The notes beneath the pieces were generated by a model. It worked only from the letters and a program-made list of their open reading frames with translations, did no database searches and had not been told where the DNA came from. From positions 1-64,000 of the forward strand of contig QCDG01000002.1 of assembly GCA_003280995.1 (NCBI GenBank): a stretch of 64,000 bases of DNA. The letters run 5' to 3'. The translations under genes were made by a program, and so were the position numbers. This document shows positions 36,672 to 46,586 of this stretch, piece by piece (position 1 is the first letter of the stretch; every line of letters begins with the position of its first letter). The stretch comes from Prochlorococcus sp. AG-355-A09 (GTDB taxonomy: Bacteria; Cyanobacteriota; Cyanobacteriia; PCC-6307; Cyanobiaceae).

Positions 36672-37781
36672 TTACTTTGATGGAAGTTGAGGTAAATCTG
36701 AACCTAATTTAAATCTATAGAATCTTAATAAATAAGCCAATATTATAATTATTAAAATAATAGATATCCCAATCAAGAGTTTGTTGAGGCTCCAGAAAGA
36801 AAATTCAAGACTATTTATTTGCCCTTGATTTAAATCCCAAATTATTAGATTTTTTGTGATTTCTAAATTTGAATTATTTTTATCGGTAAGGATAGCTTTA
36901 TTAGGGTGAATAATTTTGAAAATGAGTTCTAAATTATCAATGCCTTTAATAGAATTTAGATCCAAATCTAACCTGTAAAAGTATTTTTTAAAAAAAATGA
37001 AGTTTTTTTGAGTAGTATTAATTTCTATATTTGTTGATTCTCCCGCTAACTTTCCAGCTGTATTTTGGGTGATTTTAAGAACTTGCTTTGTATCCTCTAA
37101 ATTGAGATTTTTATGTTTCAAAGAAAAGGTTGATTCGTCTTGTTCAATTTCTGCGTCAGGAAAAATATCTTTCATCTTCTCTTCAAATTTTAATTGCCAA
37201 GGAAATTTCTTTAAGTATTTACTCTCTATCACTAAATTATTGGATATTGAATCAAGTTCACTAAGATCAAGGGTATCCTCAATTTTTACGCAGCCACTTA
37301 AAAGTGGAATTAATAACAATAGTATTAAAAAAATGATCAGTGAAAAGCCTTTCTGAAAGGGTTTTGTTTCACCTGTTGGGGTCTCAGTTACATTAATAAA
37401 TTTTTTTTTCTTCAATATTTCTCTTTTTTTGCGCAGTGAGTTAAGAGATTTTTTATTGAGTGATGGGTCGCTTTCAATCTGTAAGTTCCAATTTTCTGGC
37501 TTTTTAATGTCAGGAGAGTCTATAACTTCCATCAAATATTTTGCATTTTCTCTCGTCTTATTATCGTAAGATTTAAGAAGTTCTTTACAAAACCTTTTAG
37601 CCTCCTCCCTTTTATTGATACCACATAGAGCAGTAATTAAGATTGTTCTTAAATTTATTCCCTCTTTGCTTGATAAAGGAAATGATTCGATTATGGGCAA
37701 AAGAAATTCAATGCAATAATGATACTCACCTTTAGCTAAAGCAAGTTCTACTTTTTCTAAAACTTGCTCATAAGTTTTCAT
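36672..37781 (-). CDS. DUF3153-containing membrane protein with N-terminal helical-repeat domain
   Basis: 369 residues. Residues 1-90 look like a short TPR-type helical module (LEKVELALAKGEYHYCIEFL, then NKREEAKRFCKELLKS). A Lys-rich linker leads to a membrane helix at 146-163 ending in a lipobox-like LLSGC (Cys164), then about 170 residues of the DUF3153 type found in cyanobacterial lipoproteins, and a second helix near 333-355. This looks like a fusion of a soluble module to a former lipoprotein. Function unknown. It lies 3 nt from argB's stop on the same strand and directly abuts the convergent priA stop. Confidence 0.7.
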   Translation of the reverse strand: MKTYEQVLEKVELALAKGEYHYCIEFLLPIIESFPLSSKEGINLRTILITALCGINKREEAKRFCKELLKSYDNKTRENAKYLMEVIDSPDIKKPENWNLQIESDPSLNKKSLNSLRKKREILKKKKFINVTETPTGETKPFQKGFSLIIFLILLLLIPLLSGCVKIEDTLDLSELDSISNNLVIESKYLKKFPWQLKFEEKMKDIFPDAEIEQDESTFSLKHKNLNLEDTKQVLKITQNTAGKLAGESTNIEINTTQKNFIFFKKYFYRLDLDLNSIKGIDNLELIFKIIHPNKAILTDKNNSNLEITKNLIIWDLNQGQINSLEFSFWSLNKLLIGISIILIIIILAYLLRFYRFKLGSDLPQLPSK

Positions 37782-37784
37782 TGG

Positions 37785-38636
37785 TTAAGCGACTATCATT
37801 GTACCTATTCCGGAATTTGTAAAAATCTCAAGAAGTAATGAATGTTCTATTCTTCCATCAATTATGTGAGCTGCTTTGACTCCTTGGGCTAAAGCTCTTA
37901 TACAGCATTCTGTCTTTGGAATCATACCTTCAGTCACAATTTTTTTATCAATAAAATCCCTTGCTTCTTTGAGATTAGTTTTTTCAACAAGACTATTTTT
38001 GTTATCTTTTTCTTTTAAAATCCCTTGAGTATCAGTAAGAAGAATAAGTTTTTCTGCATTTATTGCAGCAGCAATTTCTCCAGCAACAAAATCTGCATTA
38101 ATGTTATGGGAAATACCCTCCAAGGTTGATCCAATGCTAGAAATAATTGGGATATATCCTTTAGAAATAAGAGGATCTAATATTTCAGGATTGATTTTTG
38201 TAACCTCTCCCACTAACCCATGGCTACCATCTCCTAGTTCTCTAGATTGAATTAAGTTGCCATCAAGACCTGATATTCCCACAGCTAAGGATCCAGTTTT
38301 ATTAATCCCTTTTACAATTTGTTTGTTAACTCTACCCATTAGAACCATCTCGACAATTTCCATTGTTTTTTGATCAGTAATTCTTAAGCCATTTTCGAAT
38401 TTAGGAGATATTTCTAATTTCTTTAACCAATTATTAATCTCTGGTCCACCTCCATGAATTACTATCGGACAAACCCCAACGGTTGATAAAAGTGCAATGT
38501 CTCTAAAAAAAGCATTTTTTAAATTATCATTCTCCATAACAGAACCACCATACTTGATAACAATTTTTCTACCTGAGAAACTTTGTATATATGGAAGTGC
38601 TTCGCTTAATATTGATACTCTTTGAGAATCATTCAT
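37785..38636 (-). CDS. argB: Acetylglutamate kinase
   Basis: 283 residues. Phosphorylates N-acetylglutamate in arginine synthesis, the step controlled by PII and arginine in cyanobacteria. The N-terminal helix ([19 protein letters not shown]) is the one that mediates hexamer formation and arginine inhibition; KYGGSVMEN (28-36), [14 protein letters not shown] and the C-terminal [13 protein letters not shown] and [14 protein letters not shown] are all diagnostic. It starts a unit with the DUF3153 gene 3 nt downstream. Confidence 0.97.
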   Translation of the reverse strand: MNDSQRVSILSEALPYIQSFSGRKIVIKYGGSVMENDNLKNAFFRDIALLSTVGVCPIVIHGGGPEINNWLKKLEISPKFENGLRITDQKTMEIVEMVLMGRVNKQIVKGINKTGSLAVGISGLDGNLIQSRELGDGSHGLVGEVTKINPEILDPLISKGYIPIISSIGSTLEGISHNINADFVAGEIAAAINAEKLILLTDTQGILKEKDNKNSLVEKTNLKEARDFIDKKIVTEGMIPKTECCIRALAQGVKAAHIIDGRIEHSLLLEIFTNSGIGTMIVA

Positions 38637-38700
38637 TATTAAAATTTATTAAAACTTGATTGAATTGAGAAATTAGGTTTTTACAAATATATCCCTATAT

Positions 38701-39231
38701 TCAATAAAAAAGAATAAAATCAAATTCTTTTTTATTATCGTCGATAATAAATTCTGATTCAAGACCTTTGACGAAAAACCTATTTAATCTTTCTTGTTTT
38801 TCGATCCATTTTTCTAAAGGGACAGCGTTTAGTTCGAAACGCATTCTGAGACCATTTTTTTCTTCCTTTGTAATTTCTTCTATTTCTTTTAATTGAGGGG
38901 GGTTATCCTCGTCCCACAAATTTAAAGATTCTAATGACGATTCAAGATGAGCTTTTATCCCATACCTCCATCTTGTAACATCTTTAACTAATGCAGTTAG
39001 TTCTTTTGGTCTATTAAATTTATTTGTCGCAAAATTTGTCTTGTCAAATAACTCTACAGGAGGTATTTCGGAAGTCTTTAAGCCTAAGCCAATTAGGAAA
39101 ATAGGTACTCCATAAAAAAAAGTAGGTACACTTAAATTCACTGAGTCTGTAAAATAAGCAGTCATTCCTACAAAAGCTAATATACCCCCAGCCGTTACGA
39201 TTAAGTTTCCAGGCGATAAGTATTTCTTCAT
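38701..39231 (-). CDS. DUF2854 membrane protein
   Basis: 176 residues, two closely spaced membrane helices at about 8-25 and 33-50 separated by a short loop, then a soluble C-terminal domain with KDVTRWRYGIKAHLESSLES and LNLWDEDNPPQL. I recognise the cyanobacterial and plant-plastid DUF2854 pattern (SPGNLIVTAGGILAFVGMTA and FYGVPIFLIGLGLKTSEIPP). Function unknown; thylakoid location is inferred from distribution in oxygenic phototrophs. Upstream of argB on the same strand, with a 64-nt gap; divergent from a 60-residue gene. Confidence 0.78.
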   Translation of the reverse strand: MKKYLSPGNLIVTAGGILAFVGMTAYFTDSVNLSVPTFFYGVPIFLIGLGLKTSEIPPVELFDKTNFATNKFNRPKELTALVKDVTRWRYGIKAHLESSLESLNLWDEDNPPQLKEIEEITKEEKNGLRMRFELNAVPLEKWIEKQERLNRFFVKGLESEFIIDDNKKEFDFILFY

Positions 39232-39273
39232 TTTGATTTAGTAGAATGAGTTTTAGATGGGCTAACAAGTATT

Positions 39274-39456
39274 ATGCAAGATCCTAATACTGCAAATCAA
39301 GGAGATTTAATTTTTAAACTTGATCAAGATAGAGCATGGCTACTAGAAAATCTTGATAAGGGAAAATGGCCAGAAATCAGAAGCGAACTTGCCGCGCTTG
39401 AAAGAAAAATAAGCAAATTAATTATAAGTGTTCAAGAAAATAATGTTGATAGTTGA
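39274..39456 (+). CDS. Small acidic/helical protein, unknown function
   Basis: 60 residues. Not recognised by name. The sequence is helical and amphipathic: NQGDLIFKLDQDRAWLLENL, then KWPEIRSELAALERKISKLI. Both ends are polar; there is no signal or membrane segment. The WxEIRxELAALE pattern suggests a short coiled coil and a real protein shared among picocyanobacteria. It stands alone between the divergent DUF2854 gene and the convergent ssb gene, whose stop is 1 nt away. The ATG start and composition favour a true gene, but the evidence is limited. Confidence 0.55.
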   Translation: MQDPNTANQGDLIFKLDQDRAWLLENLDKGKWPEIRSELAALERKISKLIISVQENNVDS

Positions 39457-39457
39457 T

Positions 39458-39883
39458 TTAAAAAGGTATTTCGTCCACTTCAGGTACTAAAGGTGAACTA
39501 TCCCAACTAGATTTTTTGGCAGTTTCTTTATTTTCAAATGACTCATTAATTTCTTTTTGATCAGACTTAATAACATCAACTGGCGATATTTGATGTATTT
39601 TTGAAGCTGTTAGCTCTGGTTGTTTTTCTTTAGTTCCGTCTTTTCTAGTGACAGAATTCATCTTTAAACGTCCCTCAATAACAATATTTTGCCCCTCCTT
39701 TAGTTCATCTACCATTTCTTGGGCAATATTTCCCCATCCTATGATCTTGAGATCTCTGGTTGGATCTTCACTACGTAATCCTTTAAAATTAACAATCATT
39801 TCTGCAATTGGAGTTTGGTTCTCTTTGGTATACCTCATTTGGGGAGCGCTATTAATGACCGCCTGAATTAAACAATGATTCAT
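39458..39883 (-). CDS. ssb: Single-stranded DNA-binding protein
   Basis: 141 residues. OB-fold SSB: LIQAVINSAPQMRYTKENQT, MIVNFKGLRSEDPTRDLKII, GWGNIAQEMVDELKEGQNIV and EGRLKMNSVTRKDGTKEKQ follow the family order. The C-terminus ends in DEIPF, the conserved acidic tip that recruits partners such as PriA and exonucleases, joined by a short polar linker. Cyanobacteria usually carry more than one SSB-type protein, so whether this is the main one cannot be decided here. Confidence 0.92.
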   Translation of the reverse strand: MNHCLIQAVINSAPQMRYTKENQTPIAEMIVNFKGLRSEDPTRDLKIIGWGNIAQEMVDELKEGQNIVIEGRLKMNSVTRKDGTKEKQPELTASKIHQISPVDVIKSDQKEINESFENKETAKKSSWDSSPLVPEVDEIPF

Positions 39884-39911
39884 TACTTACTATTCAATTA
39901 AAGACATACTG

Positions 39912-40709
39912 ATGCAGAATCAAGGAAATTGCTATAAAAATGTTTGGATCCTATCAGGAACTTCGGATGGACCTGTAATAGCTAATAGGCTTCTTGAACT
40001 TAATTATTCAGTCTTTGCAAGTGTTTTAACTTATAAAGCAGGGCAAGCTTATATTGAAAATCCAAAGTTACATATCATTACGGGGAAATTAAATAATAAA
40101 GATCAAATAATTAATTTCATAAATAAAAATAAAATCACATGCGTTGTCGATGCTACTCATCCATTTGCCCTAATAATTTCTAAAAATCTTAATAATGCAT
40201 GTAAAGAAATTAATACACCTCTTTTACTATTTGAGAGGAAATCTCTTATAAATAAGTCTAATAATATTTTTTATATTGATCATTTAAAGGATTTAAATAA
40301 TGTTGCTGTAGAAAATAAGAATATCCTTCTTGCAATAGGATCAAGATTCCTTAACGATACAGCTAGTTATTATATGAATTGTAAAGCAAATGTTTTTACA
40401 AGGGTACTTCCAACTTATGAGAGTATAACTAAAGCTTTTGGATCATGTATTAAAAATGCAAATATAGCGATACTTGAACCGAGTAAAAATAATAAAAGCA
40501 TTTTAGAAAAAAAACTTTGTGATTTTTGGAAGATAGATTATGTTCTGTGTAGAGAATCTGGAAGTTATTCTCAGAAAAACTGGGAGAGTATAGTTTCTGG
40601 AAGTAAGATGAAGTTATTTTTGGTTAAAAGGCCGAAAGTTAAAAATGATTATTCTTACTCTTTTGATCAATATCACAATTTGATAAATCACATAATTAAA
40701 AAATTTTGA
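39912..40709 (+). CDS. cobK: Precorrin-6A reductase
   Basis: 265 residues. NADPH-dependent reduction of precorrin-6A in cobalamin synthesis. It begins with the Rossmann-like WILSGTSDGPVIANRLLELN, followed by VVDATHPFALIISKNLN near 77-93, the CobK/CbiJ signature, and LLFERKSL. The C-terminal part (RVLPTYESITKAFG, LCRESGSYSQ) corresponds to the second lobe. It joins cobM and cobO of the same pathway elsewhere in the window. cutA begins 13 nt downstream, likely cotranscribed. Divergent from ssb by 28 nt. Confidence 0.9.
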   Translation: MQNQGNCYKNVWILSGTSDGPVIANRLLELNYSVFASVLTYKAGQAYIENPKLHIITGKLNNKDQIINFINKNKITCVVDATHPFALIISKNLNNACKEINTPLLLFERKSLINKSNNIFYIDHLKDLNNVAVENKNILLAIGSRFLNDTASYYMNCKANVFTRVLPTYESITKAFGSCIKNANIAILEPSKNNKSILEKKLCDFWKIDYVLCRESGSYSQKNWESIVSGSKMKLFLVKRPKVKNDYSYSFDQYHNLINHIIKKF

Positions 40710-40722
40710 TGTTTAATTCATT

Positions 40723-41028
40723 ATGGAATTATTAGTTATGATCACAACTGAATCAAGTAAAGCAAATGCTTTGCGAATGGCTAAATTACTAATTCAAAAT
40801 AAACTTGCAGCTTGTGTTTCGATAAAGCAAATTTTTTCAACTTATAAGTGGGATGATGATATTGAAGAAACTAAAGAGTTTGAAATCACAATAAAAAGTA
40901 AACTAGAATTTAAAGATTGTTTAATTGATTTCGTAAATAAAAATTCCACATATGATGTCCCTCAGATTATTTACAAAAAATACCATGCTGAGATGAAATA
41001 TTATGATTGGTTGAATAAGAATATTTGA
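40723..41028 (+). CDS. cutA: CutA1 divalent-ion tolerance protein
   Basis: 101 residues. Trimeric CutA1 family: MITTESSKANALRMAKLLIQ, KLAACVSIKQIFSTYKWDDD, IEETKEFEITIKS and YDVPQIIYKK in order. CutA1 was linked to copper tolerance in E. coli, but its real role is unsettled; PII-like fold. Located 13 nt after cobK and 5 nt before the stop of the convergent PfkB-type kinase. Normal length, ATG start. Confidence 0.93.
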   Translation: MELLVMITTESSKANALRMAKLLIQNKLAACVSIKQIFSTYKWDDDIEETKEFEITIKSKLEFKDCLIDFVNKNSTYDVPQIIYKKYHAEMKYYDWLNKNI

Positions 41029-41033
41029 TTAAT

Positions 41034-42035
41034 CTATTTTATTAACTCTTTAAGATCAATATCCGATCTAGATCCTAATTGCGTAATTATTTGCCCCGCA
41101 CAAATTGAAGCTATCTCTCCGCATTTTTTGAGGGAACAATTATTTATTAATCCATGGATAAATCCTCCCGCATAGATATCTCCCGCTCCTGTAGTATCAA
41201 TAATCTTGCCTTTCGTTATTGACTCGATTCTTTTAACATTATTTTTGTTAACTATGAGAGAACCATTGCTTCCAAGAGTTACTATGACTAATTCACATAA
41301 GGAAGATAGGTCTTCTTGGCAGCTTGCTAATTTATCATTTTTAAATAGACTTAACACCTCGGATTCATTACAAAAAACAATATCTACATATTTATAAATT
41401 AATTCCAAGAAACTCTCACGATGTCTATCTACACAAAATGAATCAGACAAAGAAAGGATTATTTTTGTATTAGATTTTTTTGCAATTTGGGCGGCTTTAA
41501 TAAAAGCTTTTTTAGCTAATTCGCTGTCCCATAAATATCCTTCTAAATATAAGTATTTACTTTCTTTAATTACAGTAAAGTCAATGTTTTTTGGTTCAAA
41601 CTCTACAGATGCACCTAGGTAAGTGCACATAGTTCTTTGTGCATCAGGTGTAACCAAAATGATTGAATGAGCTGTTGGAGCACCTTCATTAGTAGGTGGA
41701 GTATTAAATATGGTTTTACTTTTTTTTATATCGTCAGAAAAGAAATTCCCAAATTGATCATTTTTCACTCTTCCTATAAATTGCACATGATTGCCTAATT
41801 CTGCTAAAGAAACAACGGTATTTGCTGAGGACCCACCTGAAATTTGTTTGATCACTTTGCAATTTTCTAACAATCTCTGAGATTCATTAGAATTAATTAG
41901 ATTCATTGATCCTTTATCCAGATTATTTATCTCAAGAAACTCATCTTCAATATTTACAATAATATCTACTATTGCGTTGCCCAGACCAATGAGATCAACT
42001 TTTTTATGTTCAAAATGTCTAAAGGATTCCTTCAT
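41034..42035 (-). CDS. PfkB-family carbohydrate/nucleoside kinase
   Basis: 333 residues. Ribokinase/adenosine-kinase fold: GGSSANTVVSLAELG at 67-81 is the first signature and DTTGAGDIYAGGF, with catalytic Asp286, is the second. SLSDSFCVDRHRESFLELI and FCNESEVLSLF are typical of the adenosine kinase-like branch in marine cyanobacteria. The substrate is not determined by sequence; adenosine or a sugar are both possible. It is directly downstream (15 nt) of purA on the same strand, which mildly favours a purine substrate. Convergent with cutA. Confidence 0.88.
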   Translation of the reverse strand: MKESFRHFEHKKVDLIGLGNAIVDIIVNIEDEFLEINNLDKGSMNLINSNESQRLLENCKVIKQISGGSSANTVVSLAELGNHVQFIGRVKNDQFGNFFSDDIKKSKTIFNTPPTNEGAPTAHSIILVTPDAQRTMCTYLGASVEFEPKNIDFTVIKESKYLYLEGYLWDSELAKKAFIKAAQIAKKSNTKIILSLSDSFCVDRHRESFLELIYKYVDIVFCNESEVLSLFKNDKLASCQEDLSSLCELVIVTLGSNGSLIVNKNNVKRIESITKGKIIDTTGAGDIYAGGFIHGLINNCSLKKCGEIASICAGQIITQLGSRSDIDLKELIK

Positions 42036-42050
42036 TAATTTGGAACTAAA

Positions 42051-43415
<1,365 letters not shown>

Positions 43416-43442
43416 TTACTTTTAAAAAGTAAATGAATTGTA

Positions 43443-43880
43443 TCAACTTTCTCTAAGAACCATTTTTTCAGCAAGAGAAAATTCTTTGGTTAATCGCTCT
43501 TTAAGTTTATCTGGTAAAGGTCTACTTGCAAAGTTTTTGTAATGACCTGCCATTGCATTTAATGCTGTTTGCATTGTGGTAAATGATTGCGTTTTATTCA
43601 CCATCCCTCTATTTCTATATCTGGAAATATAGTCAGTTATGAGTGTAAGAGCTTCACTTCTAACTTCATCTTTATTTGGAGAATCTTTTGGAGTATCAAC
43701 AGCTGTTTGTAATGTTTTAACAACTGAAATTGTATCCTTTGTATAGTCACCTGTCATAGCAGTTTTTGCAGCTATGGAAGGAGTACTAAATAGTGTAAAA
43801 ACAACAATTAAGGATATTGCAAAAGATATAGCTTTGGTAAGATTCTTAAAAAATAATTTTGATGTCCATTTCAGTAACAT
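43443..43880 (-). CDS. psb27: Photosystem II assembly protein Psb27
   Basis: 145 residues. Psb27 binds CP43 on the lumenal side of immature photosystem II and delays manganese cluster assembly. The N-terminus is a signal peptide ending near STPSIAA/KT (residue 38); the mature part contains GDYTKDTISVVKTLQTAVDT, LITDYISRYRNRGMVNKTQS and LNAMAGHYKNF as in four-helix Psb27. Unlike the Synechocystis-type lipoprotein there is no Cys at the cleavage site, and indeed no Cys anywhere, so it cannot be lipid-anchored. Same strand as purA and proS. Confidence 0.9.
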   Translation of the reverse strand: MLLKWTSKLFFKNLTKAISFAISLIVVFTLFSTPSIAAKTAMTGDYTKDTISVVKTLQTAVDTPKDSPNKDEVRSEALTLITDYISRYRNRGMVNKTQSFTTMQTALNAMAGHYKNFASRPLPDKLKERLTKEFSLAEKMVLRES

Positions 43881-43907
43881 AACTTAGCTCCCAAAAAAAA
43901 ATAAGCT

Positions 43908-45710
43908 TCAAGACTTTTTATTGTACATTATTTCAGATTCGGAAATAAATGTTTCTAACAATTTATCAGTACTAATTCTAATCTTAGTATTATTTTTTCT
44001 GCATAAAAGTTCTACTTCTTTATTAATAGAATCTCTGCCAATAATTATCTGAAAAGGAATACCAATTAATTCTGCATCTTTAAATTTCACTCCAGCTCTA
44101 TCGTTTCTATCATCAAGAAGGACATCAATTTTATTAATTAAAAAGTTGTTATAGATATGCTCAGTAAGATCACTTTGAATAGGATCTTTTAGGTTTGTTG
44201 GGATAATAATAACTTCAAAAGGAGAAATCTGGATAGGCCAACAAATGCCTTTTTGATCATGATTCTGTTCGATAGCGGCTTGAGCTATTCTTGTCACTCC
44301 AATTCCGTAACAACCCATCCATAAATTTTTTAGCTGACCGTCCTTATCAGAGAACTTTGCATTTAATTTTTCACTATATTTCTGACCTAGTTGGAAAATA
44401 TGTCCAATCTCGATACCTTTTTTTTCTTTAAGTTCTTCATCATCATTAATACTTATTTTATCTCCTTTTTTGGCATTCCTGATATCCCCAATTAGATAGT
44501 CTTTCGAATCAAAAGCAAATTCTTGAAAAACTTTATGGAAATTAACTTTATTCCCACCACTTACAAACTTTGAAAGGTCACTTGCAGAATGGTCAATTAT
44601 TCTTGTCCATTTTTTTTTCCAATTAGAACTAGCTTTAATAGTCTTATTATCTAAATCTGGCCCGATAAAACCTAAGGGTAAATCAACTAGATTTTTTTCG
44701 ATAGTATTTTTGTCTTCAATCTTTTTAAGATTAATAAGATTGAAATTTTGAAGTTTATTGATTAAGTTAAAAAGCTTTACTTCATTAATATGTTGATCGC
44801 CTCTTATGCATGCAAGAATTGGGACATTAAATTCACCTTCGAACTGTGCAAGGAATATTACTACTTTGATAATCTGACTTGGGTCTAGATTGTTATTATC
44901 GCAAACTTCTAGGATTGTTTTTTGATGAGGCGTTTCCAACCACTCTGCAAGATTATCTTTAAGTGGAATAGGTTGAGAGGGTAGAGAAACAGCTTTTTCA
45001 ATATTGGCAGCATAAGAACCACTTTGAGTGAACAAAATGGAATCTTCCCCAGCATCAGCAGTGACCATAAATTCTTTAGATGAAGCACCGCCAATTGCTC
45101 CACTATCAGCTTCAACCCCTACTGTCTGCAGTCCACAAGATTTAAAAATATTTTCATAAGCATTGCCCACCTTTTCATAGAAAGAAGCTAGATCGTTTTC
45201 TGAAGAATGAAAAGAATAACCATCTTTCATTATGAATTCTCTACTTCTCATCAATCCAAACCTTGGCCTTATTTCATCTCTAAATTTTGTCTGAATTTGG
45301 TAAAAACATTGAGGTAATTGCTTATAGGAGTTGATGGTCTCTGATGCAATACTCGTGATCACCTCTTCGTGAGTTGGTGCTAAACCAAATTCTTTACCTT
45401 GTCTATCTTTGAGATTAAACATTATTCCTTCACCTGCGGTATATCCTTCCCACCTTTCGCTTTTTTTCCATAAATCCGCAGGATGAAGTTGGGGTAAAAG
45501 TAATTTTGAACAACCAATACTATTAAGTTCTTTCTCTATTATTGAGGATATTTTTTCAATAACTCTAAGCATTAGTGGCATGTATGCATAAATACCGCTG
45601 TTAACTCTGCGAATATACCCAGCTTTTAAGAGTAATTGATGTGAAATAATCTCAGCTTCAGAAGGTGTGTCACGAAGTGTCCCCAGAGGAAATGAGGTTG
45701 TCACGCGCAT
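43908..45710 (-). CDS. proS: Prolyl-tRNA synthetase, bacterial type
   Basis: 600 residues. Class II synthetase with the long editing insertion (INS) between motifs 2 and 3. Motif 1 (GYIRRVNSGIYAYMPLMLRV), motif 2 (FYQIQTKFRDEIRPRFGLMR), motif 3 (GCYGIGVTRIAQAAIE) and the C-terminal anticodon-binding domain (DVLLDDRNDRAGVKFKDAEL) are present, matching E. coli ProS. Slightly longer than the E. coli 572. The gap before the start (174 nt) may hold its promoter. Same strand as psb27, 27 nt downstream. Confidence 0.97.
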   Translation of the reverse strand: MRVTTSFPLGTLRDTPSEAEIISHQLLLKAGYIRRVNSGIYAYMPLMLRVIEKISSIIEKELNSIGCSKLLLPQLHPADLWKKSERWEGYTAGEGIMFNLKDRQGKEFGLAPTHEEVITSIASETINSYKQLPQCFYQIQTKFRDEIRPRFGLMRSREFIMKDGYSFHSSENDLASFYEKVGNAYENIFKSCGLQTVGVEADSGAIGGASSKEFMVTADAGEDSILFTQSGSYAANIEKAVSLPSQPIPLKDNLAEWLETPHQKTILEVCDNNNLDPSQIIKVVIFLAQFEGEFNVPILACIRGDQHINEVKLFNLINKLQNFNLINLKKIEDKNTIEKNLVDLPLGFIGPDLDNKTIKASSNWKKKWTRIIDHSASDLSKFVSGGNKVNFHKVFQEFAFDSKDYLIGDIRNAKKGDKISINDDEELKEKKGIEIGHIFQLGQKYSEKLNAKFSDKDGQLKNLWMGCYGIGVTRIAQAAIEQNHDQKGICWPIQISPFEVIIIPTNLKDPIQSDLTEHIYNNFLINKIDVLLDDRNDRAGVKFKDAELIGIPFQIIIGRDSINKEVELLCRKNNTKIRISTDKLLETFISESEIMYNKKS

Positions 45711-45884
45711 ACAGAAAAATCCTTAATAATATTTAATTTTATCAATTAAGGTGAAAAAATAATTTAAAGTGTCTTGAGTCCCTCAACGCGGCTAGTCTAA
45801 AAATATTCTTTCTGCTAACTTCTTCAGTAATGAAGATCAAATTCTTTAAAAAGTTCATTATTACTTAATCATTTTCTTAAATTT

Positions 45885-46235
45885 ATGGAAAATATAGATT
45901 CCAATATTACTAGTGAAGAGGAATTGGTAGGTATTGATGAAGTTCAAAAATTCCTAAATAGATCAAGAGCTTCTGTCTATAGGTATACAAATACAGATTT
46001 AAGAAATCTAAACCCTAGTTTTAATCCAAGAAAATTAAATCCCGAATTTAGGACTGATCAAAAAGATGCTTTAAAATTTCATCCTAATGAAGTAGCAAGA
46101 TTTGCAAAAGATATTTTAAGAATAAAGGAAGTTACTGTAGAGGTCTTTAATACACCTTCGTCCGCTGCTCAAAATATACTGGCGCAAATATTAGACGAAC
46201 TAAAATCTATTAGGCTTTTGCTAGAAAAAGAGTAA
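45885..46235 (+). CDS. Putative DNA-binding protein with N-terminal helix-turn-helix
   Basis: 116 residues. The N-terminal segment VGIDEVQKFLNRSRASVYRY (15-34) reads like the helix-turn-helix of AlpA/MerR-type or resolvase proteins, followed by a basic linker (NPSFNPRKLNPEFR) and a C-terminal helical part (AQNILAQILDELKSIRLLLE) suited to dimerisation. No recombinase catalytic domain follows, so it is more likely a small regulator. I do not recognise a named family. It heads a plus-strand run with the 84-residue gene, the second pyrophosphatase, the ArsC/Spx protein and lepB. Confidence 0.65.
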   Translation: MENIDSNITSEEELVGIDEVQKFLNRSRASVYRYTNTDLRNLNPSFNPRKLNPEFRTDQKDALKFHPNEVARFAKDILRIKEVTVEVFNTPSSAAQNILAQILDELKSIRLLLEKE

Positions 46236-46331
46236 TTAAAAAGTTACCAAACAATGTTTTGATTTATTGACATTTTGAATGTAGGATAATTATGTTTAAT
46301 TATCTCATTAATCTTTACCAATTAAGAGTTC

Positions 46332-46586
46332 TTGAGTTACACGAAATCAAAGCAGTTTATTCAAAGTAAATCAAGCGAAGAATCTCCTCATGATTCTGCT
46401 CGAAATGATTTTGAAAGAGATGATGATGATCCCTTAAGTATAAGGAGTTTATCAATAACATCTTTAGGTATTATTTTTGCCTTTTTGACAATTTTTTTAC
46501 CTTCAATAAGCATTTTAATTGGCAGACCTTTATCTCAAGGAAACGAGATAATTCATAATCACGATTTTAAAAAAGATGGACCTTAG
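46332..46586 (+). CDS. Small single-pass membrane protein, unknown function
   Basis: 84 residues. Acidic N-terminal part (SSEESPHDSARNDFERDDDD), then one membrane helix at about 42-66 (ITSLGIIFAFLTIFLPSISI) and a short polar tail. Not recognised by name. The start is TTG; its stop overlaps the start of the second pyrophosphatase by 11 nt, which suggests translational coupling. The acidic/TM layout recalls small membrane proteins found upstream of ppa in picocyanobacteria, but a function cannot be read. Confidence 0.55.
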   Translation: MSYTKSKQFIQSKSSEESPHDSARNDFERDDDDPLSIRSLSITSLGIIFAFLTIFLPSISILIGRPLSQGNEIIHNHDFKKDGP

